64,000 nucleotides of DNA, from positions 1 through 64,000 of the forward strand of contig NZ_BMUG01000002.1 of NCBI RefSeq assembly GCF_014650075.1, in the 5' to 3' direction. The stretch's first letter is position 1. Every line of letters begins with the position of its first letter. Positions 11,836-19,716 of the stretch are shown here, in pieces. Under the pieces are notes generated by a model, which made no database searches, was not told the origin of the DNA, and worked only from the letters and a program-made list of their open reading frames with translations. This stretch comes from Streptomyces microflavus. GTDB lineage: Bacteria > Actinomycetota > Actinomycetes > Streptomycetales > Streptomycetaceae. Both the position numbers and the translations under genes were made by a program.

Positions 11836-13662
11836 TCACTCCGTGGGGGCCGGGTCGCTCGGGCCGGGGTCGGTCGGGGGCGGGTCCGTGGGCGCCGGGT
11901 CGGTCGGACCGGGGTCGGTCGGGCCCGGATCGGTGGGGCCCGGGTCCGTCGGACCGGGGTCCGTGGGGCCGGGATCCGTCGGGCCCGGGTCCGTCGGTCC
12001 GGGGTCCGTGGGGCCCGGGTCGGTCGGGTGTGGCTCCGTCGGGCCCGGATCGGTGGGCCCGGGGTCGGTCGGGCGCGGGTTCGTGGGGCCGGGTGAGCCG
12101 GGCGCGGGGCGTGTCGGGCCGGGGTTGCCGCCGGTGGGCGGGGCGGTGGTGGTGCCGCCGTCGATGATCACTGCGGAGCCCGAGGGGTTCAGTGCGATCC
12201 GGGCGCGCCACGGGCCGCGCGGGGCCGCCGCGTGGTTCACCGCGACCGTGACCGTGGTCGACTGCCCGGCTGCGAGGGTCCCCGCCGTACGGCTGAGGCG
12301 CAGCCACCGCGCGTCCGTGGCGGCCGTCCAGTCGACCGGGCCCCGGGCCGACGCGGTCAGCGTGATCGTCGTGAGCGCGCCGGCGGTCCGGGCGGTGACG
12401 GCCAGCCGGCCCGCGCCCTCCCGGTCGCCGCCGGTGCTGACGACCTCGGCCGTGACGTCCGGGGAGTGCACACCGCGCCGGTCGCCCGGGCGGGCGTTGC
12501 CCGCCTTCTCGTAGGAGGTTCCCGGGTCGTCGCTGTGCTCTCCCGCACCCTCGATCTCCGTGGCGGTGACCTTGGAGCCGTCGTGGCCCTCGCCGGTGAG
12601 CGGGGCGCCCCGGTACGCGGCCCACAGGGCGATCACCGGGGCGGCGACCACGGTGGCGACCACCGTCGTCGTCACGACCCGGGCGCGCAGCCGGTCCCGG
12701 CGGGCGGCGTGGTCCTTGGGGTCCAGCGGGTAGCCCGTGCGGCCGAAGCGCGGGCCGCCCGAGCGGGAGCGCTGGGCCTGGGCCTGGGCGACGTAAACGG
12801 AGGGGCGGGGGGCCTCGACGAGCGGCAGGGGGGCGGCCGGGGCGACGGCGGCCCCGGGCCAGGGGCCGGCGGCGTCGACCCGTTCGGCGGCGCGGCGGCA
12901 CCGGGGGCAGTCGTCGACGTGCCGGACCAGCTCGCGGCGGAGCGCGGCGGAGAGCAGCACCTGGTGGTCACCGGTGAGACGGGCGACGGTGGGACAGTCG
13001 GCGGTCTCCACGACGGCGAGCGCGGCGCGGGTCCGCTCGACCTCGCAGGCCGCGGCGGCCAGGAGCTCCCGGGCGGTGACCGGCTCCAGGCCGAGCACGG
13101 AGGCGACGGCGCGGGGGGTGAGCCGGTGGCGTACGGCCAGTTCGAGCGCTTCGCGCTGCTCCGGGGTGGTGCCCGCGGCCTCGGGCCAGGCGAGCGTGGA
13201 GAGCTCCCGTCTGCGCGCCTCGGCGGCCGGGGACTCGGCGGGGGCGGGGGTGGTGGCGTCCTCCGGCGTGGGAGGCGCGTCCCCCGGGCCGGCCGGGGGG
13301 CGCGCTGCGGGGCCCGTACCCCTGGCCGGCGCGGGGGGCCTGCGGTGGGCCTGGCGGCCGCGCCTGCGCTCGGTGAGGATGCGCAGGCACGTCCACCGGG
13401 CCAGGGCGTAGAGCCAGGATTGACGTTCCTCCTCGGCCTCGGGGCACCGGGCGTCGTGCCGGTCCGCGATCGCCAGGACCGCGCCGAGCGCCTCGGCCGC
13501 CGCGTCGTGGTCGCAGAGCACGGAGAGGCAGTAGGTGAAGAGTCCGTCGAGGTGCGGCTCGTAACGTGCGGCCGGTCGCTGGGCCGAGGCGTGAGGTGCC
13601 CGTCGGTGCGCCCGGTGTGCGCCGGTGGTGTCCATGGGGGTCTGCAGCCTGCTGCTCGTCAC
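11836..13662 (-). CDS. Sigma-like / zinc-finger / membrane / BACON-domain fusion protein
   Basis: The GTG at 13662 is chosen because TACGGT ends 6 nt upstream (leaderless pattern); ATG 13635 is the alternative. The protein has 608 residues. Residues about 34-95 resemble sigma-70 region 2. Residues about 165-215 (PEQREALELAVRHRLTPRAV) resemble region 4. A zinc-binding H-x3-C-x2-C as in ZAS anti-sigma factors sits in HVDDCPRC (about 248-255). One membrane helix follows at about 328-350. Outside are a BACON-like beta domain (about 395-475, DARWLRLSRTAGTLAAGQST) and a long Pro-Thr-Asp-Pro-Gly repeat tail (about 490-608), typical of a wall-spanning stalk. It could be a membrane-tethered regulator; sigma activity is unproven because promoter-contact regions are weak. 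Confidence 0.8.
   Translation of the reverse strand: MTSSRLQTPMDTTGAHRAHRRAPHASAQRPAARYEPHLDGLFTYCLSVLCDHDAAAEALGAVLAIADRHDARCPEAEEERQSWLYALARWTCLRILTERRRGRQAHRRPPAPARGTGPAARPPAGPGDAPPTPEDATTPAPAESPAAEARRRELSTLAWPEAAGTTPEQREALELAVRHRLTPRAVASVLGLEPVTARELLAAAACEVERTRAALAVVETADCPTVARLTGDHQVLLSAALRRELVRHVDDCPRCRRAAERVDAAGPWPGAAVAPAAPLPLVEAPRPSVYVAQAQAQRSRSGGPRFGRTGYPLDPKDHAARRDRLRARVVTTTVVATVVAAPVIALWAAYRGAPLTGEGHDGSKVTATEIEGAGEHSDDPGTSYEKAGNARPGDRRGVHSPDVTAEVVSTGGDREGAGRLAVTARTAGALTTITLTASARGPVDWTAATDARWLRLSRTAGTLAAGQSTTVTVAVNHAAAPRGPWRARIALNPSGSAVIIDGGTTTAPPTGGNPGPTRPAPGSPGPTNPRPTDPGPTDPGPTEPHPTDPGPTDPGPTDPGPTDPGPTDPGPTDPGPTDPGPTDPGPTDPAPTDPPPTDPGPSDPAPTE
11840..12110. repeat. Low-complexity DNA coding the Pro-Thr-Asp-Pro-Gly tail
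   Basis: About fifteen imperfect 15-bp units (GGGTCGGTCGGACCC-like) encode GPTDP repeats at the C-terminus of the BACON fusion protein. The repeat stays in frame, so copy-number change would alter stalk length without breaking the gene. Confidence 0.85.
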
Positions 13663-13815
13663 CCGGCGACCGTAGGCAGAGGAGTACGTGCCCTTAGTGC
13701 CCCTTGAGCACATTTAATCCTTACGGGTGAACGTATCCCTCGAAAGGGGATGGGGATCACGGATTCCGCCGGTAGTGCTTCCGTGCGCCCTCTGTGCGGC
13801 GGGGCGCTCGGTTCC

Positions 13816-13864
13816 GGGAACGCGCCCCCGTCATGACGGCGTTGTCAGAGCCCACCTATACGGT
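13816..13864 (+). promoter_or_regulatory. radA promoter region: sigma-R-like and leaderless promoters
   Basis: TACGGT (13859-13864) ends exactly 6 nt before the radA ATG, the leaderless pattern. Upstream, GGGAAC (13816-13821) and GTT (13841-13843) are separated by 19 nt. This is close to the sigma-R (thiol stress) promoter rule GGGAAT-N18-GTT. A transcript from the latter would have a leader of about 20 nt. Confidence 0.45.
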
Positions 13865-13870
13865 GACGCC

Positions 13871-15292
13871 ATGGCTGCCCGTACGAAATCCGCGAAGGAC
13901 CGGCCGTCCTACCGCTGTACCGAATGCGGCTGGACCACCGCCAAATGGCTCGGCCGTTGCCCCGAGTGCCAGGCGTGGGGGACGGTCGAGGAGTTCGGCG
14001 GCGCCCCCGCCGTGCGCACCACCGCGGCCGGCCGGGTCTCCACCGCGGCCGTGCCGATCGGCCAGGTCGACAGCCGTCAGGCCACCGCGCGCTCGACCGG
14101 CGTCGGTGAGCTGGACCGGGTGCTCGGCGGCGGGCTGGTGCCGGGGGCCGTCGTGCTGCTGGCGGGCGAGCCGGGCGTCGGCAAGTCGACGCTGCTGCTG
14201 GACGTGGCGGCCAAGGCGGCGAGCGAGGACCACCGCACGCTCTATGTGACCGCCGAGGAGTCCGCGAGCCAGGTCCGGATGCGGGCCGACCGGATCAAGG
14301 CGATCAACGACCACCTCTACCTCGCGGCGGAGACCGACCTGTCGGCGGTGCTCGGCCACCTGGACGCGGTGAAGCCCTCGCTGCTCGTCCTGGACTCGGT
14401 GCAGACCGTCGCCTCGCCCGAGATCGACGGCGCGCCCGGCGGGATGGCCCAGGTCCGGGAGGTCGCCGGGGCGCTGATCCGGGCCTCCAAGGAGCGCGGG
14501 ATGGCCACGCTGCTGGTCGGCCACGTGACGAAGGACGGCGCGATCGCCGGGCCGCGGCTGCTGGAGCACCTGGTCGACGTGGTGCTCTCCTTCGAGGGCG
14601 ACCGCCACGCCCGGCTCCGCCTGGTCCGCGGCGTCAAGAACCGTTACGGGGCGACCGACGAGGTCGGCTGCTTCGAGCTGCACGACGAGGGCATCACCGG
14701 GCTCGCCGACCCCTCGGGCCTCTTCCTGACCCGGCGCGACGTGGCGGTGCCGGGCACCTGCCTGACGGTGACGCTGGAGGGCAAGCGGCCCCTGGTCGCC
14801 GAGGTGCAGGCGCTCACCGTCGACTCCCAGATCCCCTCGCCCCGGCGCACCACCTCGGGTCTGGAGACCTCCCGGGTCTCGATGATGCTCGCCGTGCTGG
14901 AGCAGCGCGGCCGGATCAGCGCGCTGGGCAAGCGGGACATCTACAGCGCCACGGTCGGCGGTGTGAAGCTCACCGAGCCGGCCGCCGACCTGGCGATCGC
15001 GCTCGCGCTGGCCAGTGCCGCCAGTGACACCCCGCTCCCGAAGAACCTGGTCGCGATCGGTGAGGTGGGGCTCGCGGGCGAGGTCCGCAGGGTCACCGGA
15101 GTGCAGCGGAGACTGGCCGAGGCACACCGTCTCGGCTTCACCCACGCCTTGGTACCGACCGACCCGGGGAGGGTTCCTTCGGGTATGAAGGTCACAGAAG
15201 TCGCCGACATGGGGGATGCTCTGCGGGTCCTCCCGCGCCGGTCTCGGCAGGAGGCACCACAGCCTCGTCAGGAGGACGACGCGCGCCGGTAG
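13871..15292 (+). CDS. radA: DNA repair protein RadA/Sms
   Basis: The ATG at 13871 (MAARTKSAKD) gives 473 residues, normal for RadA. The N-terminal zinc finger has C16-x2-C19 and C30-x2-C33. Walker A is GEPGVGKST (about 99-107). The family motif KNRYG occurs near residue 257. The C-terminal third is the Lon-protease-like ring domain. RadA is a hexameric helicase that helps branch migration during recombination repair. disA follows 81 bp downstream in the same direction. In Bacillus the same gene pair links RadA to control of DisA, so a functional link here is likely. Confidence 0.97.
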   Translation: MAARTKSAKDRPSYRCTECGWTTAKWLGRCPECQAWGTVEEFGGAPAVRTTAAGRVSTAAVPIGQVDSRQATARSTGVGELDRVLGGGLVPGAVVLLAGEPGVGKSTLLLDVAAKAASEDHRTLYVTAEESASQVRMRADRIKAINDHLYLAAETDLSAVLGHLDAVKPSLLVLDSVQTVASPEIDGAPGGMAQVREVAGALIRASKERGMATLLVGHVTKDGAIAGPRLLEHLVDVVLSFEGDRHARLRLVRGVKNRYGATDEVGCFELHDEGITGLADPSGLFLTRRDVAVPGTCLTVTLEGKRPLVAEVQALTVDSQIPSPRRTTSGLETSRVSMMLAVLEQRGRISALGKRDIYSATVGGVKLTEPAADLAIALALASAASDTPLPKNLVAIGEVGLAGEVRRVTGVQRRLAEAHRLGFTHALVPTDPGRVPSGMKVTEVADMGDALRVLPRRSRQEAPQPRQEDDARR

Positions 15293-15373
15293 ACTTTGCC
15301 CTGGTCTCGCCCGCCCGTGGACACGGCATGGGGGACGCAAGGGCACCGCAAACCTGTTGACCGGAGGAGTGCA

Positions 15374-16498
15374 GTGGCAGCCAACGACCGGGCGGCAGCG
15401 CCCGGAAAGTCCGGCCAAGGCACCGGCAACGAAGCGCTGATGCGCGCCTCGTTGAGTGCGGTCGCGCCCGGAATGGCCCTGCGGGACGGCCTGGAGCGCA
15501 TTCTCCGGGGCAATACCGGCGGGCTGATCGTCCTGGGCATGGACAAGACCGTCGAATCGATGTGTACCGGCGGGTTCGTGCTGGACGTGGAGTTCACCGC
15601 GACCCGCCTGCGCGAGCTGTGCAAGCTCGACGGGGCACTGATTCTCGACAAGGACATGACCAAGATCCTGCGGGCCGGTGTGCAGCTGGTCCCGGACGCC
15701 TCGATCCACACGGAGGAGACGGGGACCCGTCACCGTACGGCGGACCGGGTCTCCAAGGCGTGCGGTTTCCCCGTCGTCTCGGTCTCCCAGTCGATGCGGC
15801 TGATCGCGCTGTACGTGGACGGGGAGCGGCGGGTCCTGGAGGAGTCCTCCGCGATCCTGTCCCGGGCCAATCAGGCGCTCGCCACCCTGGAGCGGTACAA
15901 ACTGCGCCTGGACGAGGTGGCCGGGACGCTCTCCGCGCTGGAGATCGAGGACCTGGTCACCGTCCGGGATGTGACGGCGGTGGCGCAGCGGCTGGAGATG
16001 GTGCGGCGGATCGCGACCGAGATCGCGGAGTACGTGGTCGAGCTCGGCACCGACGGACGGCTCCTCTCGCTCCAGCTGGACGAGCTGATCGCGGGTGTGG
16101 AGCCGGAGCGGGAGCTGGTGGTCCGGGACTACGTGCCCGAGCCGACGGCGAAACGGTCACGCACGGTGGCCGAGGCGCTGACCGAGCTGGACGCGCTGAG
16201 CCACACGGAGCTGCTGGAGCTGCCGGTGGTGGCGCGGGCGCTGGGGTACAGCGGCTCGCCCGAGACGCTGGACTCGGCGGTCTCCCCGCGGGGGTTCCGG
16301 CTGCTGGCGAAGGTGCCGAGGCTGCCGGGGGCGATCATCGAGCGGCTGGTGGAGCACTTCGGGGGCCTGCAGAAGCTGCTGGCGGCGAGTGTGGACGACC
16401 TCCAGACCGTGGACGGGGTCGGGGAGGCGCGGGCCCGGAGCGTGCGGGAGGGGCTCTCGCGGCTGGCGGAGTCTTCCATCCTGGAGCGGTACGTCTGA
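15374..16498 (+). CDS. disA: DNA integrity scanning diadenylate cyclase DisA
   Basis: The GTG at 15374, with GGAGGAG just upstream, gives 374 residues. DisA forms an octamer that makes cyclic di-AMP from two ATP and stops when bound to branched DNA. The DAC domain (about 20-160) has the catalytic DGA motif (86-88) and the RHR motif (119-121). A helical spine follows, and the C-terminus has HhH DNA-binding helices ([16 protein letters not shown], about 345-360). It is probably co-transcribed with radA. The 3' side is crowded with inverted repeats. Confidence 0.97.
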   Translation: MAANDRAAAPGKSGQGTGNEALMRASLSAVAPGMALRDGLERILRGNTGGLIVLGMDKTVESMCTGGFVLDVEFTATRLRELCKLDGALILDKDMTKILRAGVQLVPDASIHTEETGTRHRTADRVSKACGFPVVSVSQSMRLIALYVDGERRVLEESSAILSRANQALATLERYKLRLDEVAGTLSALEIEDLVTVRDVTAVAQRLEMVRRIATEIAEYVVELGTDGRLLSLQLDELIAGVEPERELVVRDYVPEPTAKRSRTVAEALTELDALSHTELLELPVVARALGYSGSPETLDSAVSPRGFRLLAKVPRLPGAIIERLVEHFGGLQKLLAASVDDLQTVDGVGEARARSVREGLSRLAESSILERYV

Positions 16499-16518
16499 GT
16501 GTTGGGCCGTGCCCACCA

Positions 16519-16638
16519 AGCCCGTCCGGCGTTTGAGGACGGAACCCTGGGCCTTGGGAGGTCGTCCTTGTGGGCGGCCTCCTTTTTGCGTGCCGTCCGC
16601 CGGGGCTGGAGGTTCCGTCCTCAAACGCCGGACGGGCT
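16519..16638. repeat. Perfect 28-bp inverted repeat built from the dispersed intergenic element
   Basis: The 28 bases at 16519-16546 are the exact reverse complement of 16611-16638, separated by a 64-bp loop. Each arm contains GTCCGGCGTTTGAGGAC, the element also seen at 6275 and 40997. The loop ends in a CCTCCTTTTT stretch at about 16578-16587 preceded by GGGAGG, which could itself terminate the disA transcript. Confidence 0.85.
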
Positions 16639-16646
16639 GAAGGCGG

Positions 16647-16815
16647 CTAGGGCGTGTCCGGCGGATCAGGGCCGGATAGGCCGCGGCGTCTGGTGCGGTG
16701 CATCGCAAGGCGCTGGAACGTCCTCATCGCGGAGCGATTCGGGCGTTGCGGCAACGCCGCGAGGTGCCGTGCCAGGCGTCGCGGACCCGGTCAAGATCCG
16801 CCGGACACGCCCTAG
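16647..16815. mobile_element. MITE-like element with 17-bp terminal inverted repeats and CTAG flanks
   Basis: GGCGTGTCCGGCGGATC (16651-16667) is exactly inverted at the right end (16795-16811). With one further base and the flanking CTAG tetranucleotides (16647-16650 and 16812-16815) the symmetry covers 21 bp. The 169-bp unit has no coding capacity. A CTAG target duplication agrees with the YTAR sites used by IS5-group elements, so this looks like a non-autonomous derivative of such an element. The right CTAG supplies the TAG stop codon of the neighbouring minus-strand gene. A hairpin (GGCGTTGCGGCAACGCC) lies inside. Confidence 0.75.
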
Positions 16816-17654
16816 TCCTTCTTCAGGACGAACGAGGCTCGGCGGACCGGGGTGTCCGGGGCCTTGGCTTCCAGGAGGTAGGTGCCGGGGGCAGCCTTGC
16901 CGGGGGGCGGGGTGGCGCAGTCGGGGGTCGAGCGGGTGCGGTTCCAGTCCACCTTGTGCACGACCGTCGCGCCCGCCGGGACCTGGAGGAAGAGCGGGCC
17001 CGGATTCGCGGGGCAGTCCCTCGAGGACCAGATCACGTCGTCGTTCTCCGCGCTCGCCTCGGTGACCGTGAGCACCACGTTCTTCGGTCCGAGGTCGGCC
17101 TTGCAGGTCACCGACGAGGTGTTGCGGGCGATGATGTCGAACGCGGGCCGGTCGTCGGGGCCGTAACTGACCTTCGTGCGCAGGGTCAACTCCAGGGCCC
17201 CGGGCTTGCATTCGGGGAGCGGGGAGCCCGCCGGGACCTGTCGGCCCGCGGTGGAGCCGCCGTCCGTGCCCGAACCGCCCGTACCCGAACCGGCCGTGTC
17301 CGCGCCGCCGGTTGACGCACCGTCGGACGGAGCTCCGCCGGAACCCGCGCCCGTGTCGCCGTTGCCGCCGTCGGAACCGCCGGAGCCGCCGTCCTCGCCC
17401 GAGTCGCCCGACTCGTCGCGGCCGCCCGGCTGTTGGCTGATCGCCGGGCCGGAGCTGCCCGGTCCCGGGGTGATCGACTTCACCGGGTCGGAGCCGCCGG
17501 GCTTGCCGTCGTCCTGGCTCCCCTTGGAGCCGACCGAGGTGAACGCCCAGGCGGCCAGCACCGCGAGCAGCGCAACCAGAAGTCCCGCTACCGCCCTTCG
17601 GCGCCAGTAGATGCTGGAGGGAAGCGGACCGACCGGATTGCGCATAGATCCCAC
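16812..17654 (-). CDS. Membrane-anchored or secreted protein with Gly/Ser/Asp-rich linker
   Basis: The GTG at 17654 is 7 nt after TACAGT (leaderless pattern), giving 280 residues; ATG 17645 is a close alternative. One hydrophobic anchor (AVAGLLVALLAVLAAWAFT) lies near residues 20-38. About 100 residues of Gly, Ser, Asp and Thr follow, then a folded C-terminal domain of about 130 residues with four cysteines (in PECKPG, VTCKAD, RDCPAN and PDCATP). This resembles an immunoglobulin-like or DUF4232-type extracytoplasmic domain, but I cannot name it with confidence. The stop codon lies in the CTAG flank of the MITE-like element. Confidence 0.8.
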   Translation of the reverse strand: MGSMRNPVGPLPSSIYWRRRAVAGLLVALLAVLAAWAFTSVGSKGSQDDGKPGGSDPVKSITPGPGSSGPAISQQPGGRDESGDSGEDGGSGGSDGGNGDTGAGSGGAPSDGASTGGADTAGSGTGGSGTDGGSTAGRQVPAGSPLPECKPGALELTLRTKVSYGPDDRPAFDIIARNTSSVTCKADLGPKNVVLTVTEASAENDDVIWSSRDCPANPGPLFLQVPAGATVVHKVDWNRTRSTPDCATPPPGKAAPGTYLLEAKAPDTPVRRASFVLKKD

Positions 17655-17711
17655 GGGCCAAACTGTACGAGAGATCGGAGCCGTCTCAGGCCCCACCCGC
17701 CGCTCCGGCCA

Positions 17712-17749
17712 CAAGTTTTGCCGATCATCATCAAGTTTTCCCGATGATC
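17712..17749. repeat. Pair of 18-bp direct repeats upstream of mutY
   Basis: CAAGTTTTGCCGATCATC (17712-17729) and CAAGTTTTCCCGATGATC (17732-17749) match at 16 of 18 positions and start 20 bp apart, two helical turns. They are AT-rich in a GC-rich gap between divergent genes. The second half also contains GATCATC and GATGATC in inverted order. This looks like a tandem binding site for an unknown regulator of one or both flanking genes. Confidence 0.55.
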
Positions 17750-17887
17750 ACCACGGGCGGCCGGTCGCCGGACCCGGTCACAGGGGACAGAACGGGTGGC
17801 GTTCCCACCCCCGGAGGCCGCCGCGCGGGCCGACACCCCCGCACCCGTGACACCGCCCCCGCCTTCCGTGCCAGGATCGTCGGTGCG

Positions 17888-18799
17888 ATGACTGCCATGA
17901 CTTCGACTTCACCCCAGACGCCCCCCGCCGCCTCCCTCCACACCCCCGTCATCGGGTGGTTCGAGCAGCACGCCCGCGATCTCCCCTGGCGCCGCCCCGA
18001 AGCGGGCGCCTGGGGGGTGATGGTCAGCGAGTTCATGCTGCAGCAGACCCCGGTGAGCCGGGTCCTCCCGGTGTACGAACAGTGGCTCGCCCGCTGGCCC
18101 CGCCCCGCCGACCTGGCCGCCGAGGCGCCCGGTGAAGCGGTCCGCGCCTGGGGCCGGCTCGGCTACCCGCGCCGTGCGCTGCGGCTGCACGGGGCGGCGC
18201 AGGCGATAGCGGAACGGCACGGGGGCGACGTACCGAGCGAGCACGCCCAGCTGCTGGCGCTGCCCGGGATCGGGGAGTACACGGCGGCGGCCGTGGCCTC
18301 GTTCGCGTACGGGCAGCGGCACGCGGTGCTCGATACGAACGTCCGCCGGGTGTTCGCCCGCGCCGCGACCGGGATCCAGTACCCGCCGAACGCCACCACG
18401 GCCGCCGAGCGCAAGCTCGCGCGGGCGCTGCTGCCCGAGGAGGACGAGCGGGCGGCGCGCTGGGCGGCGGCCACGATGGAACTGGGCGCACTCGTGTGCA
18501 CCGCGCGCAACGAGGACTGCGACCGCTGCCCGATCGCCTCCCGGTGCGCGTGGCGGCTGGCCGGGAAGCCCGCGTACGAGGGACCGCCGCGCAAGGGCCA
18601 GACGTACGCGGGGACCGACCGTCAGGTGCGCGGGCGGCTCCTCGCGGTGCTGCGCGACGCGCTGAACCCGGTGCCCCAGGCCGCTCTGGACACGGTGTGG
18701 GAGGAGCCGGTGCAGCGGGCCCGGGCGCTGGACGGGCTGGTCGCCGACGGTCTCGTCGAACCGCTGGCCGACGGCCGGTACCGGCTGCCGCTGACCTGA
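17888..18799 (+). CDS. mutY: A/G-specific adenine DNA glycosylase
   Basis: The ATG at 17888 gives 303 residues. MutY removes adenine paired with 8-oxoguanine. Catalytic Glu (about 48, SEFMLQQTPV) and Asp (about 149, AVLDTNVRR), the helix-hairpin-helix LPGIGEYTAAAV (about 125-136) and the iron-sulphur cluster C204-x6-C211-x2-C214-x5-C220 are all present. The C-terminal MutT-like domain seems shorter than in E. coli, which is common in actinobacteria. It is divergent from the gene at 16812. Confidence 0.95.
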   Translation: MTAMTSTSPQTPPAASLHTPVIGWFEQHARDLPWRRPEAGAWGVMVSEFMLQQTPVSRVLPVYEQWLARWPRPADLAAEAPGEAVRAWGRLGYPRRALRLHGAAQAIAERHGGDVPSEHAQLLALPGIGEYTAAAVASFAYGQRHAVLDTNVRRVFARAATGIQYPPNATTAAERKLARALLPEEDERAARWAAATMELGALVCTARNEDCDRCPIASRCAWRLAGKPAYEGPPRKGQTYAGTDRQVRGRLLAVLRDALNPVPQAALDTVWEEPVQRARALDGLVADGLVEPLADGRYRLPLT

Positions 18800-18838
18800 G
18801 CCGCCGGCGTGACGCGCCCCTGAACCGGCGCTGTTACA

Positions 18839-18861
18839 CAACCGATGGGCAGCCGTGCGTC
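18839..18861 (+). promoter_or_regulatory. Candidate sigE promoter (ECF-like)
   Basis: CAACC at 18839-18843 and CGTC at 18858-18861 are spaced as in ECF-type promoters, about 95 nt before the sigE start. In S. coelicolor sigE is switched on by the CseB/CseC pair through one upstream promoter. I could not identify a CseB site with confidence. Confidence 0.3.
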
Positions 18862-18954
18862 GGCGTACGGCTGCTCCGCACAGCCTCGTGACAACGCCTC
18901 CGTAGCGTCTCCGACAGCAGTACACGGGGATTCACGGGGACGGAGGCGGTTGTC

Positions 18955-19716
18955 ATGGCGCAGGGCGAGGTGCTCGCATTCGAGGACTACGTACGCACAC
19001 GGCAGGAGGCGCTGCTGCGCAGCGCACGACGTCTGGTCCCTGACCCCGTGGACGCGCAGGACCTGCTGCAGACCGCCCTGGTGCGGACGTACGGCCGGTG
19101 GGACGGCATCGCCGACAAGTCCCTCGCCGACGCCTATCTGCGCCGCGTCATGATCAACACCCGTACGGAGTGGTGGCGGGCGCGCAAGCTCGACGAGGTG
19201 CCCACCGAGCAGCTGCCCGACGCGAGCGTCGACGACGGCAGCGAGCAGCGCGCGGACCGTGCCCTGCTCATGGACATCCTCGGGATCCTGGCTCCGAAGC
19301 AGCGCAGCGTCGTCGTGCTGCGACACTGGGAGCAGATGAGTACGGAGGAGACGGCCGCGGCGCTCGGCATGTCGGCCGGTACGGTCAAGAGCACGCTGCA
19401 CCGGGCGCTGGCGCGTCTGCGGCAGGAGCTGGAGAGCCGTGAGCTGACGAGCCGCGAGGCGGTCGCCCGGGAGACCGGGAGCCGCCGGGAGACCGGTGAC
19501 CACCGGCAGGCCGAGCGGCGCCGGGAGACCGAGCGGCGCCGGGAGACCGAGCGGCGCCGGGAGACCGGGAACGACCGGAGTGCGGCGCCCGCCGTCACCG
19601 GCCGGGTCCCGGCCCAGCGGTCGAAGGTCACCTCCGTCACGGCCGCACGGGGACACACACCGGTGCGGCACGACGGGCGTCACGACGAGCGGGGGCGGGA
19701 GCGGTGCGCGGCCTGA
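18955..19716 (+). CDS. sigE: ECF sigma factor SigE (cell-envelope stress) with extended C-terminus
   Basis: ATG 18955 with GGAGG upstream gives 253 residues. Residues about 8-80 are sigma region 2 (DPVDAQDLLQTALVRTYGRW) and about 105-165 are region 4 (LAPKQRSVVVLRHWEQMSTEETA, then GMSAGTVKSTLHRAL). SigE directs envelope-stress genes and is part of sigE-cseA-cseB-cseC, all present here in order. The catalogued S. coelicolor protein is, as I remember it, about 176 residues. Here about 75 extra residues follow, rich in Arg/Glu with three perfect RRETER-type repeats. The extended frame overlaps cseA by 13 nt. A frameshift or a true elongated tail are both possible. Confidence 0.92.
   Translation: MAQGEVLAFEDYVRTRQEALLRSARRLVPDPVDAQDLLQTALVRTYGRWDGIADKSLADAYLRRVMINTRTEWWRARKLDEVPTEQLPDASVDDGSEQRADRALLMDILGILAPKQRSVVVLRHWEQMSTEETAAALGMSAGTVKSTLHRALARLRQELESRELTSREAVARETGSRRETGDHRQAERRRETERRRETERRRETGNDRSAAPAVTGRVPAQRSKVTSVTAARGHTPVRHDGRHDERGRERCAA
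19513..19566 (+). repeat. Three perfect 18-bp tandem repeats inside sigE
   Basis: GAGCGGCGCCGGGAGACC occurs at 19513-19530, 19531-19548 and 19549-19566 and encodes the peptide ERRRET three times. Looser copies precede it from about 19465. The unit is in frame, so copy changes would lengthen or shorten the tail of SigE. Confidence 0.9.

Noticed and set aside
11840..12110. Regular short repeats that could be taken for a CRISPR array
   Set aside because: The units are contiguous, in frame and encode a Pro-Thr-Asp-Pro-Gly tail; there are no unique spacers.
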